From NCBI GenBank assembly GCA_031732875.1, contig JAVMKL010000216.1, positions 1 through 20,821 on the forward strand: DNA of 20,821 bases. The letters are read 5' to 3'. Shown one piece after another: positions 7,979 to 14,839 of the stretch (position 1 is the first letter of the stretch; each line of letters begins with the position of its first letter). The notes under the pieces were generated by a model. The model was not told the DNA's origin. It did not search any database and saw nothing but the letters and a program-made list of their open reading frames with translations. The stretch comes from JAVMKJ01 sp031732875. GTDB lineage: Bacteria > Pseudomonadota > Gammaproteobacteria > Competibacterales > Competibacteraceae. The translations under genes were made by a program, and so were the position numbers.

Positions 7979-8499
7979 TCGGGCAACATGGACAGCGGAG
8001 TTGGACGATCCACATCCGCAAGGACAATCTCAAATTCTCCGCGGCGCACATGACCGTGTTTCCCGACGGCAGCAAGGAAAACCTGCACGGCCACAACTAT
8101 CAGGTCGAACTGACCGTGGAACTGGCCGAGCCGGCTTTGGTCCGGATGCTCAGCTACGAGATCTTCAAACAGGCGTTAAGAACCGTCTGCAACGAGTGGG
8201 ACGAGAAGGTACTGATTGCCGGCGACAATCCGTGCCTGGAAACGCTGCCCGCCGGCGAGGGTGAGTACGCCTTCCGACTGTGCGGCAAGCGCTACGTATT
8301 GCCCGCCGACGAGGTAGTGGTATTGGAGATGGACAACGTCACCGCCGAGAATCTGGCTCAAACGCTATTCGAGCGGTTCTGGGCGGAACTGACCCGCGAC
8401 CGCTCGGTGCCCTGGCGGGAGCGGACCGTTGCCGCCAGCCTGCGCATCGACGAATCGCGCGGGCAGGGAGCGACCTATCGGGTCCGGTGGGAAACTTGA
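7975..8499 (+). CDS. 6-pyruvoyl/6-carboxy-tetrahydropterin synthase family protein, divergent active site
   Basis: A 174-residue member of the PTPS/QueD fold, which acts on dihydroneopterin triphosphate. The start ATG at 7975 overlaps the upstream stop as ATGA. Zinc ligands are intact: His25 in FSAAH and His38/His40 in LHGHNYQV; the C-terminal Glu160 of RIDESRGQGATY, which anchors the pterin ring, is also present. At the place of the catalytic Cys of CxxxHGH there is Lys34 (KENLHGH), and the usual Asp-His pair is replaced by WDEKVL (Asp77-Glu78). An insertion around residues 85-110 also makes it longer than QueD. It is therefore not a standard QueD. Together with the coupled glycosyltransferase it may make a tetrahydropterin for glycosylation. 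The longer upstream open frame is ignored because it lies inside the glycosyltransferase. Confidence 0.88.
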   Translation: MIGQHGQRSWTIHIRKDNLKFSAAHMTVFPDGSKENLHGHNYQVELTVELAEPALVRMLSYEIFKQALRTVCNEWDEKVLIAGDNPCLETLPAGEGEYAFRLCGKRYVLPADEVVVLEMDNVTAENLAQTLFERFWAELTRDRSVPWRERTVAASLRIDESRGQGATYRVRWET

Positions 8500-8501
8500 C
8501 G

Positions 8502-8522
8502 TCACCACGAAGGACACGGAGG
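8502..8522. repeat. Dispersed-repeat-like motif after the pterin gene
   Basis: CACCACGAAGGACACGGAGG sits in the 35-bp space between the convergent ends of the pterin gene and the first HupE-like gene. This type of motif is, from memory, a common dispersed intergenic sequence in many proteobacterial genomes. It is present only once here, so its repeat nature cannot be shown in this window. Confidence 0.3.
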
Positions 8523-8534
8523 ATTCACGCCGCT

Positions 8535-9137
8535 TCAGGGCGTCGCGCGTGCCAGCCAACCGAGCATCAGCAGGCCGGTCGCGGCGATCCAGCTTCCAGC
8601 GACGCGCACGACGACTCGCGGCCAACCCGCCGGCAACGCCGTGACTTCGGCCGACAGGATGGCAGTCAGGAAGAAAATCGCGCTGATCGCGCCGCCCAGC
8701 GTCAGTCCACCGACGCCCGCTGGGGCCATGGTCGCGCCGTTCACCAGGCCGTGCAGCACCCCGGCCGCGATGGCGAACGCGGCGACGCCGGCGTCCCGCA
8801 CCTTCGCATTCAGCGCGACCAGCGCGCCGGCTAGGGCAAACGACAGCGTGGTCAACAGCGGCAATATCGTTGCGAAAGGCCAGCTCGCGCCGACGATGCC
8901 GCCCGCCAACCAAGCCAGCGGCAGCGCGAACACCGCGTAGCGCCCCGCTCGTGTCCCTTGCTGGCCGGCGAGCAGCGCGAGCGCGATGACGACGAGCAGG
9001 TCCGCCGGCGTTACCACGACGTGCGCGATGCCGTCGTAGAAGGCGCCGAAGCCGGTTTCAACGAGGTGTGCGTGTGCCGGGACCGCGATGATCGCCGACA
9101 GCGCGACGATGATCCTGGACGCCACTGTCCTCCTCAT
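8535..9137 (-). CDS. HupE/UreJ-like membrane protein (third, distal gene of operon)
   Basis: A 200-residue membrane protein with an N-terminal signal-like segment (IIVALSAIIAVPAHAH) followed by about six hydrophobic segments. HAHLVETGFGAFYDGIAHVVVTPADLL and GVLHGLVNGATM have the His-bearing helices of the HupE/UreJ superfamily of putative nickel or cobalt permeases, but the match is weaker than for the two genes upstream. The ATG at 9137 overlaps the preceding stop as ATGA, so translation is likely coupled. An AGGAGG just inside the frame before a GTG (9126-9124) offers a later but badly spaced start. It converges on the pterin gene with 35 nt between stops. Confidence 0.78.
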   Translation of the reverse strand: MRRTVASRIIVALSAIIAVPAHAHLVETGFGAFYDGIAHVVVTPADLLVVIALALLAGQQGTRAGRYAVFALPLAWLAGGIVGASWPFATILPLLTTLSFALAGALVALNAKVRDAGVAAFAIAAGVLHGLVNGATMAPAGVGGLTLGGAISAIFFLTAILSAEVTALPAGWPRVVVRVAGSWIAATGLLMLGWLARATP

Positions 9138-9742
9138 GCGATTGCCCGCCAAAGGAAAAACAGCCCCGCGAGCGCCACGCCGCCGCCGCCGGCGCGAACG
9201 GCCTGGCGCCCCGCGGACCAGCGGTGCGCCTCCCCGATCAGAATGCCGACCAAGTGCAGCAGTCCGGTAGCGGCGACGAAGCCGAGGCTGTAGAGAAGCG
9301 CGCTCGTGCCCTCGGGCAGTTCGCGGCCGTGTGCGTGGCCGTGGAAGATGGCAAAGAACGCGACCAGCGCTGCGGCGAGCCAGAGCGGAGGGCGCAACTG
9401 GGCGAGCACCATCGCGCCCAACGTGATCGCCGAGATCGCGATGCCGATCTCAACGCCGGGAAGCGGAAAGCCGAGCAGCCCCATGAGGCCACCGAACGCC
9501 ATCACCACGGGAAACGCCACCGGCAGCACCCAAATCGCGGGAGGCCCGAGCACAGCCCCCCAGAGACCCACGGCAATCATGGCAAGTACGTGATCGAGCC
9601 CCGAGATCGGGTGCTCGAACCCGGAGAGGAGACCGGTGATTTGACCGGTTTCCTGGTGCGCCAGCGCGATTGCCGGCGCCAGCGCGAGCAGCGCCGCACC
9701 CGACGCTGCGTATCCTCTCCACCGCTTCATATTCGCTTTCAT
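9134..9742 (-). CDS. HupE/UreJ family protein (putative nickel/metal permease)
   Basis: A 202-residue classical HupE/UreJ protein. After a signal-like segment ending IALAHQ come the hallmark motifs: HPISGLDHVLAMIAVGLWGA near residues 45-64 and FHGHAHGRELP near 135, with His and Asp residues thought to coordinate the transported metal. About six or seven membrane segments. The start ATG at 9742 follows GAGGGATTAGT; a second ATG four codons later is possible. HupE proteins elsewhere bring nickel to hydrogenase and UreJ to urease, yet neither enzyme is present here. It lies 16 nt downstream of the larger HupE-like gene and overlaps the next one by 4 nt. Confidence 0.9.
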   Translation of the reverse strand: MKANMKRWRGYAASGAALLALAPAIALAHQETGQITGLLSGFEHPISGLDHVLAMIAVGLWGAVLGPPAIWVLPVAFPVVMAFGGLMGLLGFPLPGVEIGIAISAITLGAMVLAQLRPPLWLAAALVAFFAIFHGHAHGRELPEGTSALLYSLGFVAATGLLHLVGILIGEAHRWSAGRQAVRAGGGGVALAGLFFLWRAIA

Positions 9743-9758
9743 ACTAATCCCTCTTTTT

Positions 9759-10724
9759 TCACGCGATACCTCGCAACAAGATTGCAATCCGCTGGATCGT
9801 CCAGAATGCGCCCAGCGTACCGACCAGATAACCCGGAAGCCGCTCGACCAGCTTCGGCCAATGGAATTCGAGCAGGCGGAACGAGCGCTCGAGCAGCAGA
9901 ATGCCGAGCACGAACGCGAGTTGCCCGATCTCGACGCCGACGTTGAACAGCAGCAGCGCGAGCGGAATCTGATCTTCGGGCAGGCCGAGTTGGGCAAGCC
10001 CGCTCGCGAAACCGAAGCCGTGCAGCAGACCGAACGCGAACGCGACGACCCAGGGGTGGCGGATGGTGAAGCTGGTTTCGCCACGCCAGGACCGCACGAT
10101 CTCCGGGCCAAGAAACAGGATCGAGAGCGCGATCGAAGCGTTGAGCGGCGCCGCGGCGACTTTCGCAACACCGAACGTGGCCACGGCGAGGGTGATGCTG
10201 TGCGCCACCGTGAACGCGGTCACCGTCTTCACCAGCATCCAGCGGTCGCGGACGATGAGCAGCAGCCCAAGGACGAACAGCAGATGATCGACGCCGAGCA
10301 TGATGTGTTCGATGCCGAGGTAAAGATAAGCCCAGGCATCGTGGCGGGTATCGTCGGCCGGCCCGTACAGACGAACCTTCGGTTGACCTGCGGATAGGGT
10401 ATAGACCTGCGTCTGGCCGTCGAACCAGAACACTTTAATCATGGCGGCCGAATAGCTCTTGCCGACCCCCTTGATCGTTAACGTGCCCTGCAGCGCGGAT
10501 TCGCCGCAGCGCACTACGTTCTCCTCCGCGTGGCAACCCTCGGGCCACACCGGCGTCAGCACCTCGCTCGCCGGGCGGTTTCCGCTCGCCGTCCATTGCC
10601 ACAAGAACTCACCACGCGCGGTCTCGCGCAACTCCATCTCGGCCATGCTCATCTCGTGCGCGGCCGCAGCATTGCCCAGCAACACCAAAGCGACCAGCAG
10701 CAATCCGTGCAGCCAGCCGCTCAT
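9759..10724 (-). CDS. HupE/UreJ-like membrane protein with N-terminal extracytoplasmic domain
   Basis: A 321-residue protein: signal peptide MSGWLHGLLLVALVLLGNAAAA, an extracytoplasmic beta-rich domain to about residue 125 with two cysteines (EGCHAEENVVRCGES), then six to seven membrane helices. The membrane half carries YLGIEHIMLGVDHLLFVLGLLL, FTVAHSITLAVATFG and GLLHGFGFASGLAQLGLP, the conserved pattern of the larger HupE_UreJ_2 group. His and Asp in these helices are likely metal ligands. The ATG overlaps the stop of the parvulin-like gene as ATGA. Function as a metal permease is family-level inference; the N-terminal domain might receive metal in the periplasm. Confidence 0.87.
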   Translation of the reverse strand: MSGWLHGLLLVALVLLGNAAAAHEMSMAEMELRETARGEFLWQWTASGNRPASEVLTPVWPEGCHAEENVVRCGESALQGTLTIKGVGKSYSAAMIKVFWFDGQTQVYTLSAGQPKVRLYGPADDTRHDAWAYLYLGIEHIMLGVDHLLFVLGLLLIVRDRWMLVKTVTAFTVAHSITLAVATFGVAKVAAAPLNASIALSILFLGPEIVRSWRGETSFTIRHPWVVAFAFGLLHGFGFASGLAQLGLPEDQIPLALLLFNVGVEIGQLAFVLGILLLERSFRLLEFHWPKLVERLPGYLVGTLGAFWTIQRIAILLRGIA

Positions 10725-11587
10725 TTCGTCTCCGCCTCGACCTTCACGGTGTATTTCCTGGCCAGCGCGCGTACGGCGGCGGTCCGTTGTTCGGCCATCG
10801 TGACGTCGGTCCAGTCCTGGAGCACCACCCCGCGCAACATTTCAAAAACGGCTGGCTTGGGCGGTGTGATCGCTACAAGCCGTATTACCCGCCAGCCTTC
10901 CCGAGTCGGCAGGACGCGCCACTCGCCCGGTGGCGACTCTTCGAGTGCCTTGGCAAATTCGGGGCCGTAGCTCTGCACCAGATTCTGGTGCGGCCGACCC
11001 TTGAATACCCGCAAGCCCGCCTGGGCGTCACCCGGCGTGCCGGCATTCAGGGCCACCGCAAAGGCACGTGTGGCCACTTCGGAGTTGTCGCCCGTGAGCA
11101 CCGCTTCCTGGAAATCGTAGCGCGCTGGCTCGTCGTATCGGGCACGGTTTTTTTCGAACCACTCGCGCAGCATCTGATCGTCGACGGGTGGCAGTTTGAG
11201 GCCGGCATCGACGATACTCAGCGCCTTGAAGATCACCCGTTCGCGAATCATCGTGTCGCCCTTATCGACCCCGAGGGTGAGACCTTCGCGATAAAGCACC
11301 TCGTTGTCGAGCCACGCCCGGCGCAGGGCGTAGAGCTCGGCCTCATTGGGTTCCCGGCCACGCGCCGCCTTGAACACCTGCCGGGCCTGGTTGTCGACGG
11401 CGGCATCCACATAGATCGTGCGCGGATCGTCGACCCGGCCGTTGACGAAATGATCGATGGCGAACAGCAAGCCGCCAAGTAACAGGAAGTGTAGCAGCGG
11501 TTCGCGCAACCAGTTCAGCCATGGCACAGATAGAGATGAGGGACTGACCTCGCCAGGGAAGGATGTTTGGGGCACAACAGGCATCAT
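10721..11587 (-). CDS. Membrane-anchored parvulin-like peptidyl-prolyl isomerase
   Basis: A 288-residue protein with one N-terminal membrane anchor in LREPLLHFLLLGGLLFAIDHF (about residues 27-47) and a periplasmic part related to SurA/PpiC-type foldases. The region RQVFKAARGREPNEAELYALRRAWLDNEVLYREGLTLGVDKGDTMIRERV resembles the SurA-like N-domain that binds unfolded clients. The C-terminal QSYGPEFAKALEESPPGEWRVLPTREGWRVIRLV matches the end of a parvulin domain, but the catalytic core is eroded, so chaperone action without isomerase activity is possible. Starts at 11587 or 11584 (two consecutive ATGs). It heads the operon with three HupE-like genes and follows the PHP gene after a terminator, suggesting it folds one of these exported proteins. 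Confidence 0.84.
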   Translation of the reverse strand: MMPVVPQTSFPGEVSPSSLSVPWLNWLREPLLHFLLLGGLLFAIDHFVNGRVDDPRTIYVDAAVDNQARQVFKAARGREPNEAELYALRRAWLDNEVLYREGLTLGVDKGDTMIRERVIFKALSIVDAGLKLPPVDDQMLREWFEKNRARYDEPARYDFQEAVLTGDNSEVATRAFAVALNAGTPGDAQAGLRVFKGRPHQNLVQSYGPEFAKALEESPPGEWRVLPTREGWRVIRLVAITPPKPAVFEMLRGVVLQDWTDVTMAEQRTAAVRALARKYTVKVEAETK

Positions 11588-11621
11588 TCATGCATCTCGG
11601 CGTCAACTATATGGTGGCAAT

Positions 11622-11652
11622 CAATAAAGCGCCGCGCGGGATCGCGCGGCGC
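11622..11652 (-). terminator. Rho-independent terminator of the PHP-domain gene
   Basis: A perfect 10-bp stem GCGCCGCGCG (11629-11638) pairs with CGCGCGGCGC (11643-11652) around a 4-nt loop. Read on the minus strand the hairpin is followed by TTTATTG. It lies 25 nt beyond the stop of the PHP gene and 41 nt before the parvulin-like gene, so the two units are at least partly separated in transcription. Confidence 0.7.
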
Positions 11653-11677
11653 CTCGGGTACGGTGAGTCTGCTGTTG

Positions 11678-13909
11678 CTATTCGACGCCTGCCACCGGTG
11701 TCGATCCCTGTACCTCGATGTAGATCGGGTTACTATAGAACCACAGGTCGGACCAAGCGGCGACATCGTAAGCGACCATCTTCTGGCCGTTTACGACAGG
11801 CAAGTGATCCGGGCAGCCAGATGTCGTGCAAGGGATCCGGAGGAAGTAACCCGCCTGGAACTCAATGGACGATGAGGTCTTAAAGTTGACGGCAGCCGCG
11901 TTGGTCCAAAGGTCAGCGAGGGGGTTGCCGTTGGCATCGGTTTCGAAGGGCACTAGGGGCGGCAGATTGGTGCCGCGCAGGCGGACATACTGCGAATCTT
12001 GCGCCGCCGGGATGCGGAAGACCATGGCCTTGAACTCCGGATCGCGCTTGATCGTCTCCCAAGTGGCGTTGTTGAAGGTCTTAATAACAGCAGCCGTGGG
12101 ATTCTTCGCCGCCGCGGGGACGCCCGCCAGCGAAGGCTGGACCTGTGGGTTCGCATTGAAATTAAGCCAGTCGTCGGGCCATGGGCCAGCATAGTCCATA
12201 TCACTTGGTTGCTTGGGAACGCTGGTCACCATACCGCGGATGACATCGACGTGGTCGAGCACCGGCGCGTTCAAGTACTGATGGATCCCAACCTGCAACA
12301 AGGACGGATTATCGAAGGAGTACGGTGAGTAGTTGGTGCCTTTGGGGTCGCGCACCACCACTGCCACGACGACGTCTGATCCCTTCGGCACTACGAGCTT
12401 CTCACCCATCGTGGCGCAACCCTCGAAATCAACGTCCGTATTAGCGAAGGCGGCATTCACGGTCAGCGATTCCACAGCCTGGTCGCTACGGCCGTGCGCC
12501 GCCGGATTGCCGATACAGGCGACGAAGGCCAGGCGATCGATGAGTTGGCCACTAGCGACGAAGCTGTTACCGCTGCGCAAGCCATCGACGATGGTTTGGG
12601 GTCTGAGCTTATCTTTACCATTGCGCACCATCACAAAGTCACGCTGGTACTCACCTGGATAGAAGTCTTGTGTCGAGCGGCGGTCATCGGGGCCGAAGCT
12701 GCCGCGGTTGTGCCAGTCCGAGCTAGCAAAGAACCACCAGTTGCGGCCCTCGCCCAGTAGCGCATCCCACACGCCGCCGATGATCGCACCATAGACCCCA
12801 GTACCACCGAAGGTGGTACCACCCACGGAGTCATACCGCACACCATTGATGTTGTTGCGGCGGATCGTGTACTCCCCACGTTGGTCGGAAGCACCGTGAC
12901 CCGGCTGGGTCTCGAAGCCGAAGGCAACCATCGGCGCAGTATTGTTGAAATCGCGCAGATGCTCGATGTTGAAGCCGTTGTTGCCTGTCGGGTTGAAGGG
13001 ACCGGCGCGCTCCAGATGGGCAGGGACGTAGTAGCCAGCGTCCGGGTGGTATGCATTCATCCACTTCAGACCTTCCAGGGTCTTGGTGTGGCCCAAGTCA
13101 CCGCTGGCGCCCTTGAGCTTGGCGGCCGTGGCGTTCCAGTCCGAGCTGGTGCTATTGAGGCTGCCGGGTACGGAGCAGTCCCAGTTGTTGCCAGTGCCGC
13201 CGATGGCGGTGTTGCCGTGGCTCCAGTCGGTGTCGGCGCGATCAAAGCAGTAAGACCACTGGGACAGGGCCGTGGCGTTGCCGACGGCGGTGTAGCCGGG
13301 CGTGGTCGGCAACTTTGCGCCGTCGATCACGGAAGGCATCTGGCCCGTGATCACCGACATGGAGGTGTGCTCGTGGCCGGCAACCACGGATTCCATGCCC
13401 ATGAACAGGGGCAGGTTCTTATAGGCATTGAGGTACTCCATGAGAGGATATTGGTATTCCTGGATCGACTGCCAGCGCCACATGCTGGGGTTCGACTGGG
13501 TGCTTAGGGCGGCGCCGCCATTGGGGGCGTTGCCCTTCACGTTGGCGGCGCTGATGCTTGCCGCCCAAGTAGTCGTCGGTCCCTGACCGTCCACGTAAGG
13601 ATAGGCGGGAGTGCTCAGGGAGTCGTCCTCCACCAAGGTGCAGTTGCGGTTACCGTTACCGCCGTGACCGGCCTGCACGAACCAATCGAGGCCCCACGGC
13701 GTGTCCTGCTTGTCGGTCGCCTTCTTGACCAGCTTCTGCATCGAGATCGAGCCGTCGGAGCAGGTCGTGTGGTTGTGGAAGTCACCCGAGACATAGGTTC
13801 CGGGGGGGTTTGCCGCGCTGGCGGCGCCGGGGGCGGTACTGATGAATGCGGCACCGAGCGCCGCAGCCACGGCCAAGGCGATCGGGGTTTTGCTGAATCC
13901 TCGGTTCAT
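11678..13909 (-). CDS. Secreted PHP-domain metal-dependent phosphoesterase-like protein
   Basis: A 743-residue exported protein. The ATG at 13909 follows AGAGGAG with 9-nt spacing; the signal peptide ends near ASA (residues 30-32). The PHP fold is shown by SGDFHNHTTCSDGS (ligands His45, His47, Asp52), LDWFVQAGHGG (about 74-84), MGMESVVAGHEH (Glu174, His180, His182) and FFASSDWHNRG, which gives the late Asp-His pair. PHP enzymes bind two or three metals (Mn, Zn or Fe) and hydrolyse phosphoesters; substrate here is unknown. The last 250 residues contain further conserved stretches (NPSLLQVGIHQYLNAPVLDHVDVI, VRLRGTNLPP, LWFYSNPIYIEV) and may form a beta-rich accessory domain. It lies upstream of parvulin and HupE-like genes on the same strand. 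Codon use is less GC-extreme than its neighbours. Confidence 0.85.
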   Translation of the reverse strand: MNRGFSKTPIALAVAAALGAAFISTAPGAASAANPPGTYVSGDFHNHTTCSDGSISMQKLVKKATDKQDTPWGLDWFVQAGHGGNGNRNCTLVEDDSLSTPAYPYVDGQGPTTTWAASISAANVKGNAPNGGAALSTQSNPSMWRWQSIQEYQYPLMEYLNAYKNLPLFMGMESVVAGHEHTSMSVITGQMPSVIDGAKLPTTPGYTAVGNATALSQWSYCFDRADTDWSHGNTAIGGTGNNWDCSVPGSLNSTSSDWNATAAKLKGASGDLGHTKTLEGLKWMNAYHPDAGYYVPAHLERAGPFNPTGNNGFNIEHLRDFNNTAPMVAFGFETQPGHGASDQRGEYTIRRNNINGVRYDSVGGTTFGGTGVYGAIIGGVWDALLGEGRNWWFFASSDWHNRGSFGPDDRRSTQDFYPGEYQRDFVMVRNGKDKLRPQTIVDGLRSGNSFVASGQLIDRLAFVACIGNPAAHGRSDQAVESLTVNAAFANTDVDFEGCATMGEKLVVPKGSDVVVAVVVRDPKGTNYSPYSFDNPSLLQVGIHQYLNAPVLDHVDVIRGMVTSVPKQPSDMDYAGPWPDDWLNFNANPQVQPSLAGVPAAAKNPTAAVIKTFNNATWETIKRDPEFKAMVFRIPAAQDSQYVRLRGTNLPPLVPFETDANGNPLADLWTNAAAVNFKTSSSIEFQAGYFLRIPCTTSGCPDHLPVVNGQKMVAYDVAAWSDLWFYSNPIYIEVQGSTPVAGVE

Positions 13910-14193
13910 GGAAAGAACTCCTCTGACTGGGCCGGGGGGCGGTTGTCGGTTTCCGATTGCGCAACCAGGTTATTCGAGCCGGCATCGTAGTCACTGAATG
14001 TGACGGATCGATGAATTATTTATTTCGCCTGTTGATGCGCATCCTCGTAGCCCAAGGATCGATCTCGATCCACAAACTTCTGTTGGCATGAATTGGTTCG
14101 GTCACGAATTTGTCATATTCACCTTCGTAAAATGATTCTTTTATTTCGTCATCCGCCTAACTGCAACACCACCACATCGAGCCCATCGATTCC
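13910..14193. promoter_or_regulatory. Divergent regulatory spacer with inverted repeats
   Basis: This 284-bp AT-richer gap separates the PHP gene from the 2OG-oxygenase gene and must hold both promoters. Two inverted repeats stand out: GTCAC-TGAAT-GTGAC at 13990-14004 and GGATCGA-TC-TCGATCC at 14056-14071. The half-site GGATCGAT also occurs at 14005-14012, directly after the first repeat. TTGTCA at 14110-14115 and TAAAAT at 14128-14133 are promoter-like for the plus strand but only 12 nt apart, so no firm promoter can be assigned. No small ORF or RNA gene is evident. Confidence 0.5.
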
Positions 14194-14817
14194 ATGCCAG
14201 AAGTCATCGGACTTTTCCCCACGCCTTTCATGCGGGTGCCGGGTGCCTTGGGTCGCGACTTGGTGACGGGGTTGGTCGAGCACTTCAGCGCAGTGGCCGA
14301 CCAGGCGAACAACTCGTCCACCAATCTGTCGCACACCACGATGCTGCGCCCGAGCGACAGCCCGCTCCTCGTCGATGCCGCCGCGCTCATCACTCCCCTG
14401 CTAACCGATTTCGGCGCCCTGCTGTTCGGCGAGCGCCTCGGCTGGTCGTTAAAGGAGATGTGGGTGAACGTGCTGGACACCGGCGGTCGCCAGGCGATGC
14501 ACAATCACGCCAACAGTTTTATTTCCGGTGTCGTGTACCTGACGCCTACTCATCCGGACGCACGGACGGTCTTCATGAAATCACCGGGAGGCACCGACTT
14601 CGCCTTCAAGAACGACCACGCCGGAATCGCTTCAGGCCCCTATAACGCCGACAAATGGATCAGTCCTCTGCCCCAACCGGGTGACCTCGTACTGTTTCCG
14701 AGCTATCTGATGCACGCCGTACCGCCGAATCCGGGCGAACGGCGAATCACGATGGCCTTCAATGCAATCCCGACCCACCTCGATTCCTGGGGCTATCGGA
14801 TCGCGTTCGGTGGCTGA
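14194..14817 (+). CDS. Putative 2OG-Fe(II) oxygenase (TIGR02466-like family)
   Basis: A 207-residue cytosolic protein with the double-stranded beta-helix pattern of the short 2-oxoglutarate/Fe(II) oxygenases. It starts MPEVIGLFPTPFMRV, typical of this family. Candidate iron ligands are His103 and/or His105 in AMHNHANSFISGVVYL and His174 in YLMHAVPPN; Arg183 or Arg184 in GERRITMAFN would bind 2-oxoglutarate. LPQPGDLVLFPSYLMH is the conserved approach to the distal His. The substrate is unknown; relatives hydroxylate proteins or small molecules. No strong Shine-Dalgarno sequence lies before the ATG. The transporter/spermidine-synthase-like gene follows after about 22 nt (or overlaps, depending on its start), so the two are probably one operon. 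Confidence 0.87.
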   Translation: MPEVIGLFPTPFMRVPGALGRDLVTGLVEHFSAVADQANNSSTNLSHTTMLRPSDSPLLVDAAALITPLLTDFGALLFGERLGWSLKEMWVNVLDTGGRQAMHNHANSFISGVVYLTPTHPDARTVFMKSPGGTDFAFKNDHAGIASGPYNADKWISPLPQPGDLVLFPSYLMHAVPPNPGERRITMAFNAIPTHLDSWGYRIAFGG

Positions 14818-14839
14818 GGTGAAGCAGGGCCGCTCGCCG

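Noticed and set aside
9943..10171. A possible fusion of the 202-residue HupE-like protein with upstream sequence (frame open to 10171)
   Set aside because: The extension is an Arg/Ser-rich shadow of the larger HupE-like gene; the ATG at 9742 has a ribosome site and begins a signal-like segment.
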